Below are positions 11,413-22,017 of a stretch of 64,000 bases of DNA, in pieces. Every line of letters begins with the position of its first letter. Position 1 is the stretch's first letter. The notes under the pieces were generated by a model, which ran no database searches, was not told the DNA's origin, and was given only the letters and a program-made list of their open reading frames with translations. A program made the position numbers and the translations under genes. Source of the stretch: Adiantum capillus-veneris. Lineage: Eukaryota > Streptophyta > Polypodiopsida > Polypodiales > Pteridaceae. The stretch covers positions 11,088,412 to 11,152,411 of the forward strand of contig CM043965.1 in NCBI GenBank assembly GCA_014529385.2, given 5' to 3'.

Positions 11413-12419
11413 TAACAGTCCTGTCCATAAAGAGCTTTGAAAGGTGACATTCCAATGCTTCTGTGTTCGGAAGAGTTATAAGCATATTCTACCAAAGGTA
11501 GATATTGTAACCACTTCTTTGGTTCTTGCGAACAATAGGCTCTGAGAATGTCCTCAATGAGTTAATTAACTCTTTCAGTTTGCCCATCTGTTTGTGGATG
11601 GTATGCTGTACTGAAAGCTAATTGTGACCCAATAGATTGGAAAAGAGAAGTCAAAAATTTTGATGCAAACTTGGCATCTTTATCACTGACAATACGCTTG
11701 GGTAGACCATGTAGCCTGAAAATCTCCTTGATGAATACCAGACTAATATTTGAAGCAGTAAAGGTTGTCTTTACGGGTATTAGATGAGCCACTTTTGTGA
11801 GCATGTCAACAACCACGAAAACAGAATCATAACCTCCTGTAGAAGGTAACACTGTAATAAAATCCATATTGATGCATTCCCACTTCATCTGGGGTATGTC
11901 AAGAGGTTGAAGTTGCCTTGGTAATTTGATCCTTTCGGCCTTTATCCGTTGAGAAGAAAGACATTGCCTCACATAGCAAAGTATGTCTCCTTTCATTCCA
12001 GACCAGAAATAACTCCTTCTGACGGCGTGAAGAGTTTTAGCATAGCCTGGGTGTCCGGATGTAGGGCTATCGTGTGCTTCATATAGAATGGCCTTCTTTG
12101 AAGCTGGGTCTCTGGGTACACAGAGTCTATGTCTGTAGTAAAGACATCCTCCCATAAGAGAGTAATCTTTAGCTTCAGGCATCTTATTCCGGTGGACTAA
12201 TGAAGCCATACGTTGGTACTCTGGATCTTCGAGGGATGCTTCTTTGATTCCATCCCAGATAGGGTTATTTGGAATAGAGATAGCTCCGAGAAACGATTTT
12301 CGGCTAAGACCATCTGCAAATGCGTTTTCCTTCCATGGTCTATACTTTATGTCAAGGTCATATTCCTGTAATAGCTCTATCCATCGCCGTTGTTGCATAT
12401 TGAGAATGGGTTGAGTAAA
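11413..12419 (-). pseudogene. pol: Integrase zinc-binding and core domains, element A
   Basis: The H2C2 segment ('AHDSPTSGHPGY', then 'CLSSQRIK') has lost its last Cys, which is Ser here. The catalytic residues are present in 'NMDFITVLPS', 'SDKDAKFAS' and 'TDGQTERVN'. A TAA at 11559-11561 stops the frame just after the catalytic Glu. The frame is shared with the upstream polyprotein across the TAG at 12420-12422. Confidence 0.9.
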
Positions 12420-14432
12420 AATCTACTTTAAACTCTTGTGGTCTGTAACCAACTTAAACTCGCGCCCAAGAAGATAATGTCTCCATAACTTCAGTGCATG
12501 TATAACTGCTAAAAGTTCCAGATCATGAGTGGGATAATTCTTCTCACGATCCCTCAGCTTTTGCGAAGTATACGCCACCGGTCTTCCTTCTTGAGTAAGA
12601 ACTCCGCCTAGAGCAGACTTACTAGCATCTGTCGCTACTTCAAATTCTTTACTGAAGTCTGGACGCTTCAAAATAGGAGATGAGACCAAGAATTCTTTTA
12701 GCTTAGCAAAAATAGACTCGTGCTCGGTCTTCCAATCAATCCTCATTCCTTTCTTCAGGAGTTCCGTCAAAGGTGCAGCAATACGTGCATAATCCTTGAC
12801 AAAAATCCTGTACCATCCCGTTATTCCAAGAAATCCCCTTACTTCGCTGACAGTGGATGGTTGAGGCCAGTAAACGATGTCCTTGACTTTGTATGGGTCC
12901 ACTGAAATCCCTCCAGTCGAAATGACAAATCCAAGATAGTTGACCTTTGGTGAGCAAAAAGTGCACTTGCTCTCTTTAGCGTAAAGCTGGTGTTCTCGAA
13001 GGAGATCAAGTACTTTGCGAACATGTTCCTTGTGATCTGTTTCATTCTTAGAATAGACTAGAATGTCATCAAAGAAAACCAAGACAAAGTCGTCCAGGTA
13101 AGGTTTGAAAATATCCTGCATGAGTCGATTGAAGCTTGCAGGAGCATTTGTTAGACCAAAAGACATTACTGTGAATTCGTAGTGTCCATACCTGGTGTTG
13201 AAAGCTGTCTTTGGAATATCTGATTCCTTGATCCTGATTTGGTAATATCCTAACCTTAGATCAATCTTTGTAAATATTTTGGCACCGTGGAGCCTGTCCA
13301 AGAGTTCGTCGATCCTTGGAATTGGATACTTGTTCTTGACAGTTACCTGATTCAGCCCACGGTAGTCTATGCATAGCCTTAAGGTCCCATCCTTCTTCTT
13401 CTGAAAAAGAACTGGAGCACCCCAAGGAGAAGTACTGGGTCGAATGAATCCTTGCTCAATGAGTTGCCTAAGTTGTTCTTTGAGTTCGATGGCCTCCGGA
13501 AGTGACATTTTATAAGGTCTTTTTGAGATAGGTTCACACCCAGGGATAGTCTCAATCCCATGATCTACCTCTCTGTGTGGTGGAAGATTCGTAAAGTCTT
13601 CGGGGACTACGTCATCATACTCCCTCAGCCAGTCTGGTCGAAGTGAGGTATCTGATTGGTCCACCTTATTGAGTTTAACTGCATATATTTGCTGACCCTT
13701 TCTTAGTCCCTTCAAGAGTCTGCTGGCCTTAACTAGAATAGCCCTAGGTCTCCCATTTTCCCCCTGAATTAAGGCTTCATTACCCAAGTTATCTGTAAAT
13801 GTAAAGTTTCCTTGTGCACAATGGATATGGGCCTTCTTTTGCTTTAACCAGTCCATCCCTAGTATCCCATCAAAGAATCCTAAGGGTAGGGTTCGAAATT
13901 GGGCAGAAGTTGGGTGTCCCCCTAAATCAAAGTGAATTTTTCCTGCAGAGTGTTGAGATACTACCTCCTTGCCGTTTTCTAACTCGACAACTAGCTTGCT
14001 TGACGGATACTTATCTAGCTTAAGCTTTCTCATGCATCTAGGTGAAAGAAATGAAAGAGTACTGCCACAATCTATAAGGAAGTTAACTTGTTCACCTCTG
14101 AGAGATCCTGGCGTATGAATGACTGCGTATTGCTCGCAACCATTGGGATTGTCAATTGCAGCATGTAGGGTTGCTCTCTCCACTGCTTCATCACCCATAG
14201 TTGGTTGAACTACTGCGGCATTCACTCTGGCGGTAGCTCCACGCCCTCGCCCTCTGTTCATTCTTCCGCGTCCTCCTCTTCCATTAGCTTGGCCACGCCC
14301 ACGGGTATTCAAGGGTATGGCATTGGCGTTGGTTGCATGAATGTTCCTGGGGCAATTGGATCTGTAGTGTCCATGCTCGTCGCAACCATAGCATCGAACA
14401 TCAGGGAACTCCATGGTTGTGGTGGTAGCCAC
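12420..14432 (-). pseudogene. gag-pol: Protease-RT-RNase H polyprotein, element A
   Basis: This is the longest clean pol frame of the family: about 669 codons from the zinc knuckle to RNase H. In order it holds '[15 protein letters not shown]' (CCHC), a Gly/Arg-rich linker, protease '[13 protein letters not shown]' with 'ILGMDWLKQ', RT with 'FFDDILVYS', and RNase H ending 'LVTDHKSLK'. There a Trp codon has become TAG (12420-12422), and the same frame continues into integrase. Catalytic residues of RT and RNase H are all present. Protein made from this copy would end within RNase H. Confidence 0.93.
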
Positions 14433-15082
14433 AATAGGGCGTTGGTTATAGGTTTGGTTGGCTGGTCTGTTGTCCCAAGCAGTGTTCCTTGCCCTCTTTG
14501 CCTAATGATTCCTCCTATTCTGATTAGCCTTTTGTACTTCGAGAGCTAGAGGTTTAGCCCTCAACAAGGCATCCTGTAGTGTTGACGGCTGAGAGCCTCC
14601 AGCCGAGTGTTTAAGGGATCGATTAGTCCTTGACAGAACCTTGCCACCTGTTGTTCCAAGGTCATCTTAGGAGCATATCTCCGAAGAGTGACAAACTTTG
14701 CATAGTATTCTTCGACAGTTGAATTCAGCTGTCGAAGTGAAAAGAATTCATTCATTCTCAAGGTCCTATAGGCAGGTGGTAAATAACGTCCCATTATCGC
14801 AGCTTTGATGTCTTCCCAAGATTGGGAAGATCCTTTAATGTCCAGGTCTCTGCAATGTTGCTTCCACCATATCTTGGCATCGCCAGTCAAGCGGAACATC
14901 GCAAGCATGGTCTGATTTACGGGTTGGGTTCCCGCAGCTTCAAAGTAATCGTCCATGGCTTCCATCCATACTTCCGCATCTCTCTCCACATTTGCCCCCT
15001 CGCCCTTAAAGATCGGAGGTTGGGCTTGTTTGAGGAGAAGCTTCTTCTCTTGCGCTGCCGAGTACAGAGCAACAGGCGGTAC
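14433..15082 (-). pseudogene. gag: Gag capsid region (proposed exon 2), element A
   Basis: The minus strand encodes a plant retrotransposon Gag domain: 'VWMEAMDDYFEAAGTQP', 'DAKIWWKQHCRDLD', 'SWEDIKAAIMGRYLPP', 'EYYAKFVTLRRYAPKM'. The frame can be followed upstream to 15082 ('VPPVALYSAAQEKKLL'), where it is closed by a TAG. There is no in-frame ATG before the conserved domain. The sequence at the boundary, ATGTAG then GTACCG, looks like a 3' splice site after a 'TATAAC' branch-like motif. It fits in phase 0 with the exon at 17002-17142. A frameshift near 14582 separates it from the zinc knuckle. Confidence 0.85.
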
Positions 15083-15299
15083 CTACATGGGTTATACGAA
15101 ATTCTTGATACCATTAGCTGAATTTCAAGATAGACACGAGACTTTAATAAAATTCAAAATTCCACTTTAACAAGAGACAGAGATTCAGAGACAAAAAGCA
15201 CTTTATTGGTGGAAATTTATTACAATCGAAACTCCTCAAGGTTTAGAATGACTGATGACCGCTTATTACATGGTTTTATGGATTGCGTATAACATACGC

Positions 15300-15815
15300 C
15301 TAGGAAATGGTATTGACATGATGCACTACTTCATTCGTGTAATAGTTCTTATACACATTCTTGAGGGGATAATAAACTAAGATATCAGGCCGGAGTTCCG
15401 CTTTCAGTAATCCAAAGGTTTTGACTCGGTTTGCTGGAATCACATTGGTGACCTTCTCCAAGAGCCAGTCGTTGATGGTTTGGTTGGAGTTGCCCGAAAC
15501 AGTCTGGTCCAATCATGTGGGCACCAAGTAGAATATCTCTATCACTCTCAACTCTTTTCCCCAATGTATCTTCTTCAAGTCGGTAGCCAGGCACCCTAGC
15601 TTCCGAGCATTGATGTAGTAAACCCCTCCTGGAAATGTCCAATCAAGTTCCCATCCTTTGTCAATGCGAGTGGAGTGTGGCGTATAAGCCTTCAACAGTA
15701 TCTCCATGAAATCTCGCCTCAACTGGTAAACAGGGGATCTTCGAGCTTGCTCATAAATAAGCTCAAACACTTGGAACTTCCGATATTCAAGCACGGGGTC
15801 TTCTTGCAACACCAA
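15300..15815 (-). pseudogene. ORF0 of element A, unknown function
   Basis: Between the primer site and gag lies a minus-strand frame of about 172 codons, interrupted by one TGA at 15513-15515. The intact relative in B (19247-19762) has CGA there. I do not recognise the protein. Visible traits are 'EYRKFQVFELIYEQARRSP', 'GWELDWTFPGGVYYINARK' and an end rich in Tyr/Asn ('NYYTNEVVHHVN'). There is no signal peptide or membrane segment. The frame has no ATG at its beginning; the first is about 37 codons in. It could be an alternative exon, a captured gene fragment or a relic. Confidence 0.6.
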
Positions 15816-15908
15816 TGCAAGGAATTCGGATCAACTACCTATATACCTTCAGTTCCTTTTAAATGTTCAAACAATACGACTTTATTTTCCCAGCCTAACC
15901 TAGGCTTA

Positions 15909-15920
15909 GCTCTGATACCA
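15909..15920 (-). other. Primer binding site, initiator Met tRNA, element A
   Basis: Minus-strand TGGTATCAGAGC lies two bases inside the 5' LTR and is complementary to the 3' end of plant initiator tRNA-Met. It fixes the orientation of A and the inner edge of the LTR. Confidence 0.95.
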
Positions 15921-17001
15921 AGTGTGAGGTCCCCACCCCGTCGTATCAGACAACGGATCTGATGGTAAACCTGGTGGCCACTAGATCTATAGCAGAAGCA
16001 AACAAAATGGTTCAGGGTTCAACTAGCGGACAATCTCTCATCACAAAGTGAGTTGAGTTCGAGCCTACTAGCAACGAGATCTAGCTCCACCTCGCAGGGG
16101 AAGCGTACTTAACTATCTAGCGATCCTAAGACCCACCTTCCCAGAGGAGAGAAACCCCGAGTGACTTTTTCCCCATGTTTCAGAGGCACGTACTCTCGAG
16201 GATTCGCCGCTCTAGGGGCAATGAGTAATACCAATATCGAGTAAGCACTATGGGGACAGAGAGGTCTCAACCAATCGGGACCACCCATCTCGTAGGCATT
16301 GGCAACCCGAGCCAAGACCCCACTTTCCACCCCCACACTCACACTTCCTCGTGTGACCTAATTACTACCACAAAGGTTGTTCAACATAGATATTCCTTGT
16401 TTAATTCCGAATCACATGGTTCGTTAAAACAGCCCTTCAACCAGTATTGCAAACAACACCAAGACAGAATTCTAGTAAAAATTCTACTCAAACTTATTCA
16501 TAAAAGTTCCAATGTTCTGGAGGTACAACATCCCCCCTCCAACGAGAGTTCACTCCTCCCGTTGTCGCCTAGCTGCCCATACAACTAGGTATGTCCACCG
16601 CATAGAAAGCACGTCATGGACACTCCCATCGCATAGAAAGCAAGACGTGGGTTCCCACCGCATAGAAAGCAAGTCGTGGGTATCCACCGCATAAAAAGCA
16701 AGTCGTGGATTCAAGAGCCCTAACGAGGAACTCTGCCCCCTGTGATCAGTAGGGGGGTCAGGACTGATTCAACATTGGAAATAAAATAAACATGTCGAGC
16801 TAAATTTTCCCTGGCAAACATTCTTTCCTCTTGCAAACAGCATACCCATCAATCATTTCTTTCCTACTTTATACTTAAATGTACTATGCATTCAATGCGG
16901 AGATTTTTGTCGGATTTCTCCAACATGTTCGGGGATATGTTCATTCGTAACTAATCGTATGCAATGTTAATTAAACAACTTGAATAGAAATTGGGACCTA
17001 C

Positions 17002-17142
17002 CTCTTCCATTTCTTCGTCAATAGCCCGTGAGATGGCCGGTATTTGCTCATCCATGGGAGCCTTTCGTTTTCCGTTGACATTGCTTGTTCCCGCCTCGCG
17101 GTCGTGGGCTCCACCGAAGCGAGTTCTCTTAACCGGGGCCAT
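17002..17142 (-). CDS. gag: Proposed gag exon 1 inside the 5' LTR of A
   Basis: An ATG at 17142 opens 47 codons that start 'MAPVKRTRFGGAHDREAG' and end '...AIDEEMEE'. They are followed at once by GTAGGT, a good plant 5' splice site. The segment is basic and glycine/alanine-containing at its start, as many plant Gag N-termini are. The copy in LTR B/C (20951-21091) has exactly the same 141-base length, the same donor and almost the same protein. Joining to the acceptor at 15083/15082 keeps the reading frame. The intron would be 1,919 bases and remove the primer site and ORF0. Splicing is inferred, not shown. Confidence 0.55.
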
Positions 17143-18048
17143 TTTTCTCACTACTTAAATGATAGACTTGAAAAATAAAGAACTAAGGTCTGAGAGTAAC
17201 ATGACAAACCAATCGGTAGATTAGATTTATTAAAGACTCCTCCTTATGCACGAGGTTAGATTTTTCCCTTTTTGCCCTAGCAATTTTTTAAGGGTAATTC
17301 TGTATCCACCCTATGGGAAACGACTCTAAGGTTAATTACTTGGCTTAGATGATTAAAAAATTCAGAGTTTTTCTAATTGATTCACGAAAGATATGAAGTA
17401 AGAAAGCTTATTCATTTTCCTAGAGCAATATGAAGGTGCAGAGTGACCGCAGGCATGTGTGATGGAAAAACCTTCTTCTTATTGGACTAATGACGGATTA
17501 ATTTTCAGCCTTAATCGCATCTAAATGTGGGAGAAGATTAAGTATAATTTAATTACAACTCTATTGAGTAGTGAAAGATTGAATTCTGACAAATCTACAC
17601 TATTACTAGCTGACAATTTATTGACTATACCGCCTAGAGAGAGAATCTTTCCTAATCATGCATTAATCCTTGATTAAGGATGATGAATGTCTGAATAAAT
17701 TAACTAAATGAATGATAATTATGTAATGAAGTATAGCTATGAAAACTTAGAGAGCAACTATAGAGAATTATAGCTAAAAGTAGGCATAGTAGACAAGAAT
17801 TATGAGTGGGTAATGATGAGATTAAGAAGAGCAGTAATTAAACCATAATTACCGTGATTAGGGGTTGAGAATCCTCTTAAATTTCTGATGCAATGAATCC
17901 TCTAGATGGGAATTTCGGCAGCACCTCCCTCCTTGCTTCTCCTTCAAAAGCTGTGTGTGTGCCGGTAGCACCTTCCCAGTGTGTAGGTGTGTGAGTATGC
18001 AATGTGTGTGTGAGAGCATATATGTCTCTGTGTGTGTGTGAGTAAGCC

Positions 18049-18056
18049 TTTAAATA
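18049..18056 (-). promoter_or_regulatory. TATA-like box in LTR of A
   Basis: Minus-strand TATTTAAA sits about 650 bp into the LTR. It is conserved at 10149-10157 and 22061-22068 in the sister LTRs. If used, the transcript leader before gag exon 1 would be about 0.9 kb. Confidence 0.45.
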
Positions 18057-18708
18057 GGCTCCTACAGGCTGAAAATCGATTTGTGTTGCTAAATGCATCT
18101 GGATGAGCACTCAGTCCTTGCATGGCAAGTCCAGTTGCCTACCCACCAAGTGTCCAGTTGGCTCAGTAAACTGACTCTCACACTGAGTTGCAGGCTTGGC
18201 AGCTTCCCCAAGACTCCCACAAAGCAAGAGGGCGCCCCCTAGCTGCTAAAGCAGGTCTGGAGTGGGCTGGGACCTGTTCCCACACAGCCTCGGGCCCCCG
18301 GTGCTTCCCGGACAATTTTGTGAAAAATTGGTTTTAGGCTAAAACGGGCCATACGAGTCGGATTTTGATGCCGTAAATTTCTATACTAAGCTCTAACTAA
18401 GACGTGCGGGTCTGAGTACCTGCCATATTTAGCAGCCCCCCCGGGGTCCGAAAATGCATTTTTTTCAAATTCGGGGTACGGGTGCAGATTTTCGAGACGG
18501 TCGAGACTGGACGGTTCGGGTGACCAAAAACTTACTACTTTTAGAAATTTTTCACAAAAATTATTTTAATTCACATTTTGAAGCTTTATAACATTCTAAA
18601 CATCATGGCACTGACAGAATCTGGAAAACTGCTAAAAATAGTAACTTATTCCATTGTATTCATTTCGTGGTACAAGGGTGCTCTTGTGATCGGGTCAGAG
18701 ACCTTACA

Positions 18709-18713
18709 GTTTT
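18709..18713. repeat. Target site duplication (right) of element A
   Basis: GTTTT, identical to 7572-7576. It is followed by 'gtaggcatgtggtaaataac', which continues B's gag from the left flank. Confidence 0.93.
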
Positions 18714-19028
18714 GTAGGCATGTGGTAAATAACATTCCATTATTGAAGCCTTGATTTCTTCCCAGGATTGGGAATATCCCTTAATATCCAGGTCCCTGCA
18801 ATGTTGCTTCCACCATATCTTGGCATCGCAAGTCAAGCGGAACATCGCAAGCATGGTCTGGTTTACGGGTTGGGTCCCCGCAGCTTCAAAGTAATCGTCC
18901 ATGGCTTCCATCCACACTTACACATCTCTCTCCGCATTTGCCCCCTCGCCCTTAAAGATTGGAGGTTGGGCTTGCTTAAGGAGAAGCTTCTTCTCTTGCG
19001 CTGTCGAGTATAGAGCAACAGGCGGTGC
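18714..19028 (-). pseudogene. gag: Gag N-terminal part (proposed exon 2 start), chromovirus B
   Basis: This is the half of B's gag on the far side of element A. The minus strand reads 'QEKKLLLKQAQPPIFKGEG', a TAA near 18925, then 'VWMEAMDDYFEAAGTQP', 'DAKIWWKQHCRDLDIKG' and 'SWEEIKASIMECYLP', ending at the A insertion. As in A there is no in-frame ATG. The frame is closed upstream by TAG in a CTCTGTAG|GCACC context that resembles a 3' splice site. The phase again matches the exon in the LTR (20951-21091). Confidence 0.83.
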
Positions 19029-19246
19029 CTACAGAGGTTATACGAGATTCTTGATACCATTACTTGGATTTCAAAATAGACACGAGACTTTAAATAAATT
19101 CAAGATACCACTTTATCAAGAGACAGAGATTCAGAGACAAAAAGCACTTTATTGAAGAAAATTTATTACAATTGAAACCCCTCAAGGTTTAGGATAACTG
19201 ATGATCAACTTATTACATGGATTTTTGGATTGCGTATAAAATACGC

Positions 19247-19783
19247 CTAGGAGATTGTGTTCACATGATGCACTACTTTGTTCGTGAAATAGTTCCTGTA
19301 ATCGTCCTTGAGTGGATAATAAACTAAGATATCAAGCCAAAATTCCTCTTTTGGTACACCAAAAGTTTTGACTCTGTTTGCTGGGATCACCTCAGTGACC
19401 TTTTCCAAGAGCCAGTCGTTGATGGTTTGATTGGAGTCGCCTGAAACAGTCAGGTCTAATCGGGTAGGAAGCAAGTAGAATAACTCCACTACCCTCAACT
19501 CTTCTCCCCAACGTATCTTCTTCAAATCGGTAGCCAGGCATCCTAGCTTACGAGCGTTGATGTAGTAAACCCCTCCTGGAAATGTCCAATCAAGTTCCCA
19601 TCCTCTATCAATGCGAGTGGAGTGTGGTGTATGAGCCTTCATCAGTATCTCCATGACATCTCGCCTGAATTGGTAAACTGGGGATCTTTGAGCTTGCTCA
19701 TAAATAAGCTCAAACACTTGGAACTTCCGATATTCTAGAACAGGGTCTTCCTGCAACACCAATGCAAGGAATTCGGATCAGCT
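19247..19783 (-). CDS. ORF0 of chromovirus B, unknown function, uninterrupted
   Basis: This is the intact version of ORF0, open for about 178 codons from after the TGA at 19781-19783 to the TAG at 19247-19249, directly downstream of the primer site in element order. The relative in A is similar throughout ('GWELDWTFPGGVYYINARK', 'LEKVTEVIPANRVKTF'), so the frame has been maintained while copies diverged. It has no ATG near its start. The TTGCAG|GAAGAC context at about 19749-19756 could be a 3' splice site in phase with gag exon 1, but A has CAAGAAG there. I do not recognise the family and assign no function. Confidence 0.55.
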
Positions 19784-19850
19784 ACCTATATACTTTCAGT
19801 TCCTTCTTAAATATTCAAACAGTACGACTTTATTTCCCAGCCTAACCTAG

Positions 19851-19862
19851 GCTCTGATACCA
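19851..19862 (-). other. Primer binding site, initiator Met tRNA, chromovirus B
   Basis: Minus-strand TGGTATCAGAGC, two bases from the LTR edge at 19865. This proves that the LTR to its right served as the 5' LTR of B. Confidence 0.94.
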
Positions 19863-20950
19863 GGTGTGAGGTCCCCACCCCTCCATATCAAACAGTGGAT
19901 CTGATGGTGAACCTCGTGGCCACTAGATCTATAGCGGAAGCAAACAAAGTTGTTCAGGGTTCAGCTAGCGGACGATCTCTCATCACAAAGTGAGTCGAGC
20001 TCGAGCCTACTAGCAATGAGATCTAGCTCCACCTCACAAGAGAAGCGTAGTTAAACTATCGAGCGATCCTAAGATCCACCTTCCAAGAGGAGAGAAACCC
20101 CGAGTGCCTTTTTCCCCATGTTTCAGAGGCACGTACTCTCAAGATTTCACCGCTCTAGGGCCAATGAGTATTACTAATATCGAAATAAGCACTATGGGGA
20201 CAGATAGTTCCCGACCAATCGGGACCACCCATCTCATAGGCATTGGCAACCTGAGCCAAGCCCCCACTTTCCACCCCCACACTCACACTTCCTTGTGTGA
20301 CCTAATTACTACCACAATGGTTGTTGAACATAAACATTCCTTGATTAATTCCGAATCACATTGTTCGTTAAGACAACCCTTCAACCAGTATTGAAAACAA
20401 CACCAAGAAAGTATTCTAGTAAAAATTCTACTCAAACTTATTTATTAAAATTCCAATTTTCTGGAGGTGCAACATCCCCCCTCCAGGGAGAGTTTACTCG
20501 TCCCATTGTCCCCTAGCCGCCCATACAACTAGGTATGTCCACCGCATAGAAAGCACGTCATGGACACTCCCACCGTATAGAAAGCAAGACATGGGTTCCC
20601 ACCGCATAGAAAGCAAGTCGTGGGTATCCACTGCATAAAAAGCAAGTCGTGGACTCAAGATCCCTTAACGAGGAACTCTGCCCCTTGTGTGATCAGTAGG
20701 GGGGTCAGGACTGATTCAACATTGGAAATAAAATGAACATGTCGAGCTAAATTTTCCCTAGCAGACATTCTTTCCTATTGCAAACAGCATACCCATCAAT
20801 CATTTCTTTCCTACTTTAGACTTTAATGTACAAATGAGTTCAGTGCCGAGGTTTCCGTCGGATTTCTCCAACATGTTTTGGGGATATGTTCATTCCTAAC
20901 TAAACGTGTGCAATGTTAATTCAAATGACTTGAATAAAATTATGACCTAC

Positions 20951-21091
20951 CTCTTCCATTTCTTCGTCAATGGCCCGTGAGATGGTCGGTATTTGTTCGT
21001 CCCTGGGAGCTTTTCCCTTTCCATTGACATTGCTTGTTCCCGCCTCACGGTCGTGGGCACCACCGAAGCGAGTTCTCTTAACCGGGGCCAT
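20951..21091 (-). CDS. gag: Proposed gag exon 1 inside the shared B/C LTR
   Basis: An ATG at 21091 opens 47 codons starting 'MAPVKRTRFGGAHDREAG' and ending 'EEMEE', followed by GTAGGT. Length, phase and donor equal those in A's 5' LTR, although the surrounding LTR has many substitutions and small indels. That pattern suggests coding constraint on this block. It would splice to 19028 on the minus strand. Confidence 0.55.
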
Positions 21092-21885
21092 TTTACTCAC
21101 TACTTTAAATAATTAGCTTGGAGAAAAGAGCTAAGGTCCGCAAGCGTCATAACAAACCAATTGATAGATTAGCAACATTAAATAATCCCTCCTATATGAG
21201 AGGTCTAGATTTTTCCATATAGCAATCATTATGGATGACACATAATCCTATGGGAACCGGCTCTAAAGATAATTACTCAGCTTAGATGATTAAGAATAAT
21301 AGGATTTCACTAATGGAATTACCAGAGAGATGAATTAAGCATGATTAATCTCCTTCCTAGCAATTAGATGGTGCAGATTCACCTTATGCATAGGTGTGAG
21401 AAAAATTAACTCTTAGAGACTTAATGACGACTTTAATTTTACCTTAATTACATCTTAATGCATAAGGGAATGTATCTAATTTAGCTACATTGTTAATAAA
21501 AAAAGTGATTTTCATCAATCTACACAGTTACCGGCTTATGGACTCATCACTATGCTACCTAGAGAGAGAAAATTCTATTAATCATGCACTAATCACTAAT
21601 TAAGGATGATGAATGGCTGATAATTCAGCTATGGTGTGATGAATACATAATAGAATATGGTTAAAGAGAAATTAGAGAGTAATTATAGAGAATTACGACT
21701 AGGAATAAGCATAATAGACGAGGAATTTAGATGGTAATGAAAAGGATTTGCAGAAAGCATTAATTAAACCGTGGTTACCGTGATTAAGGGCTGATAATCC
21801 TCTCGATTTTCTGATTTAATCGAGCTTCTTGAGGCGAGAATTCGACAACACCTCCCTCCTTGCTTCTCCTTCAAAGGATGTGTGT

Positions 21886-22017
21886 ACCGGCAGCACCTTC
21901 CCAAGGTGTGTGTAGGTATGTGTGTGTGTACCGGCAACACCTTCCCAAGGTGTGTGTAGGTATGTGTGTGTATACCGGCAACACCTTCCCAAGGTGTGTG
22001 TAGGTATGTGTGTGTGT
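21886..22017. repeat. 44-bp minisatellite, three units, in shared LTR
   Basis: Units start 'accggca' at 21886, 21930 and 21974. Each holds ACACCTT-CCC-AAGGTGT, a small perfect hairpin, and a TG run. LTRs of A have a single diverged unit. Confidence 0.88.

Larger units (their letters stand above)
7577..18708 (-). mobile_element. Element A: complete chromovirus, nested in gag of B
   Basis: A is a full-length minus-strand Ty3/gypsy chromovirus of 11.1 kb. It has two LTRs (TGTGAGG...CCTTACA on the + strand), a 5-bp target duplication, a Met primer site, ORF0, gag, protease, RT, RNase H, integrase, chromodomain and polypurine tract. It belongs to the same family as its host B, which it entered within gag. 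It carries a handful of stops and frameshifts and so is no longer autonomous. Confidence 0.95.
15923..18708 (-). repeat. 5' LTR of element A (2.8 kb)
   Basis: It begins TGTGAGG and ends CCTTACA on the + strand, near-perfect inverted ends. The outer edge is followed by the GTTTT duplication and the inner edge by the primer site. It holds a TATA-like box at 18049-18056, TG microsatellites near 17950-18040, and the proposed gag exon 1 at 17002-17142. I see no other gene in this stretch. Confidence 0.95.

Noticed and set aside
14205-14549. Glycine/serine-rich antisense ORF over the Gag linker
   Set aside because: It is the complement of the Gly/Arg-rich Gag linker. No start context or independent support.
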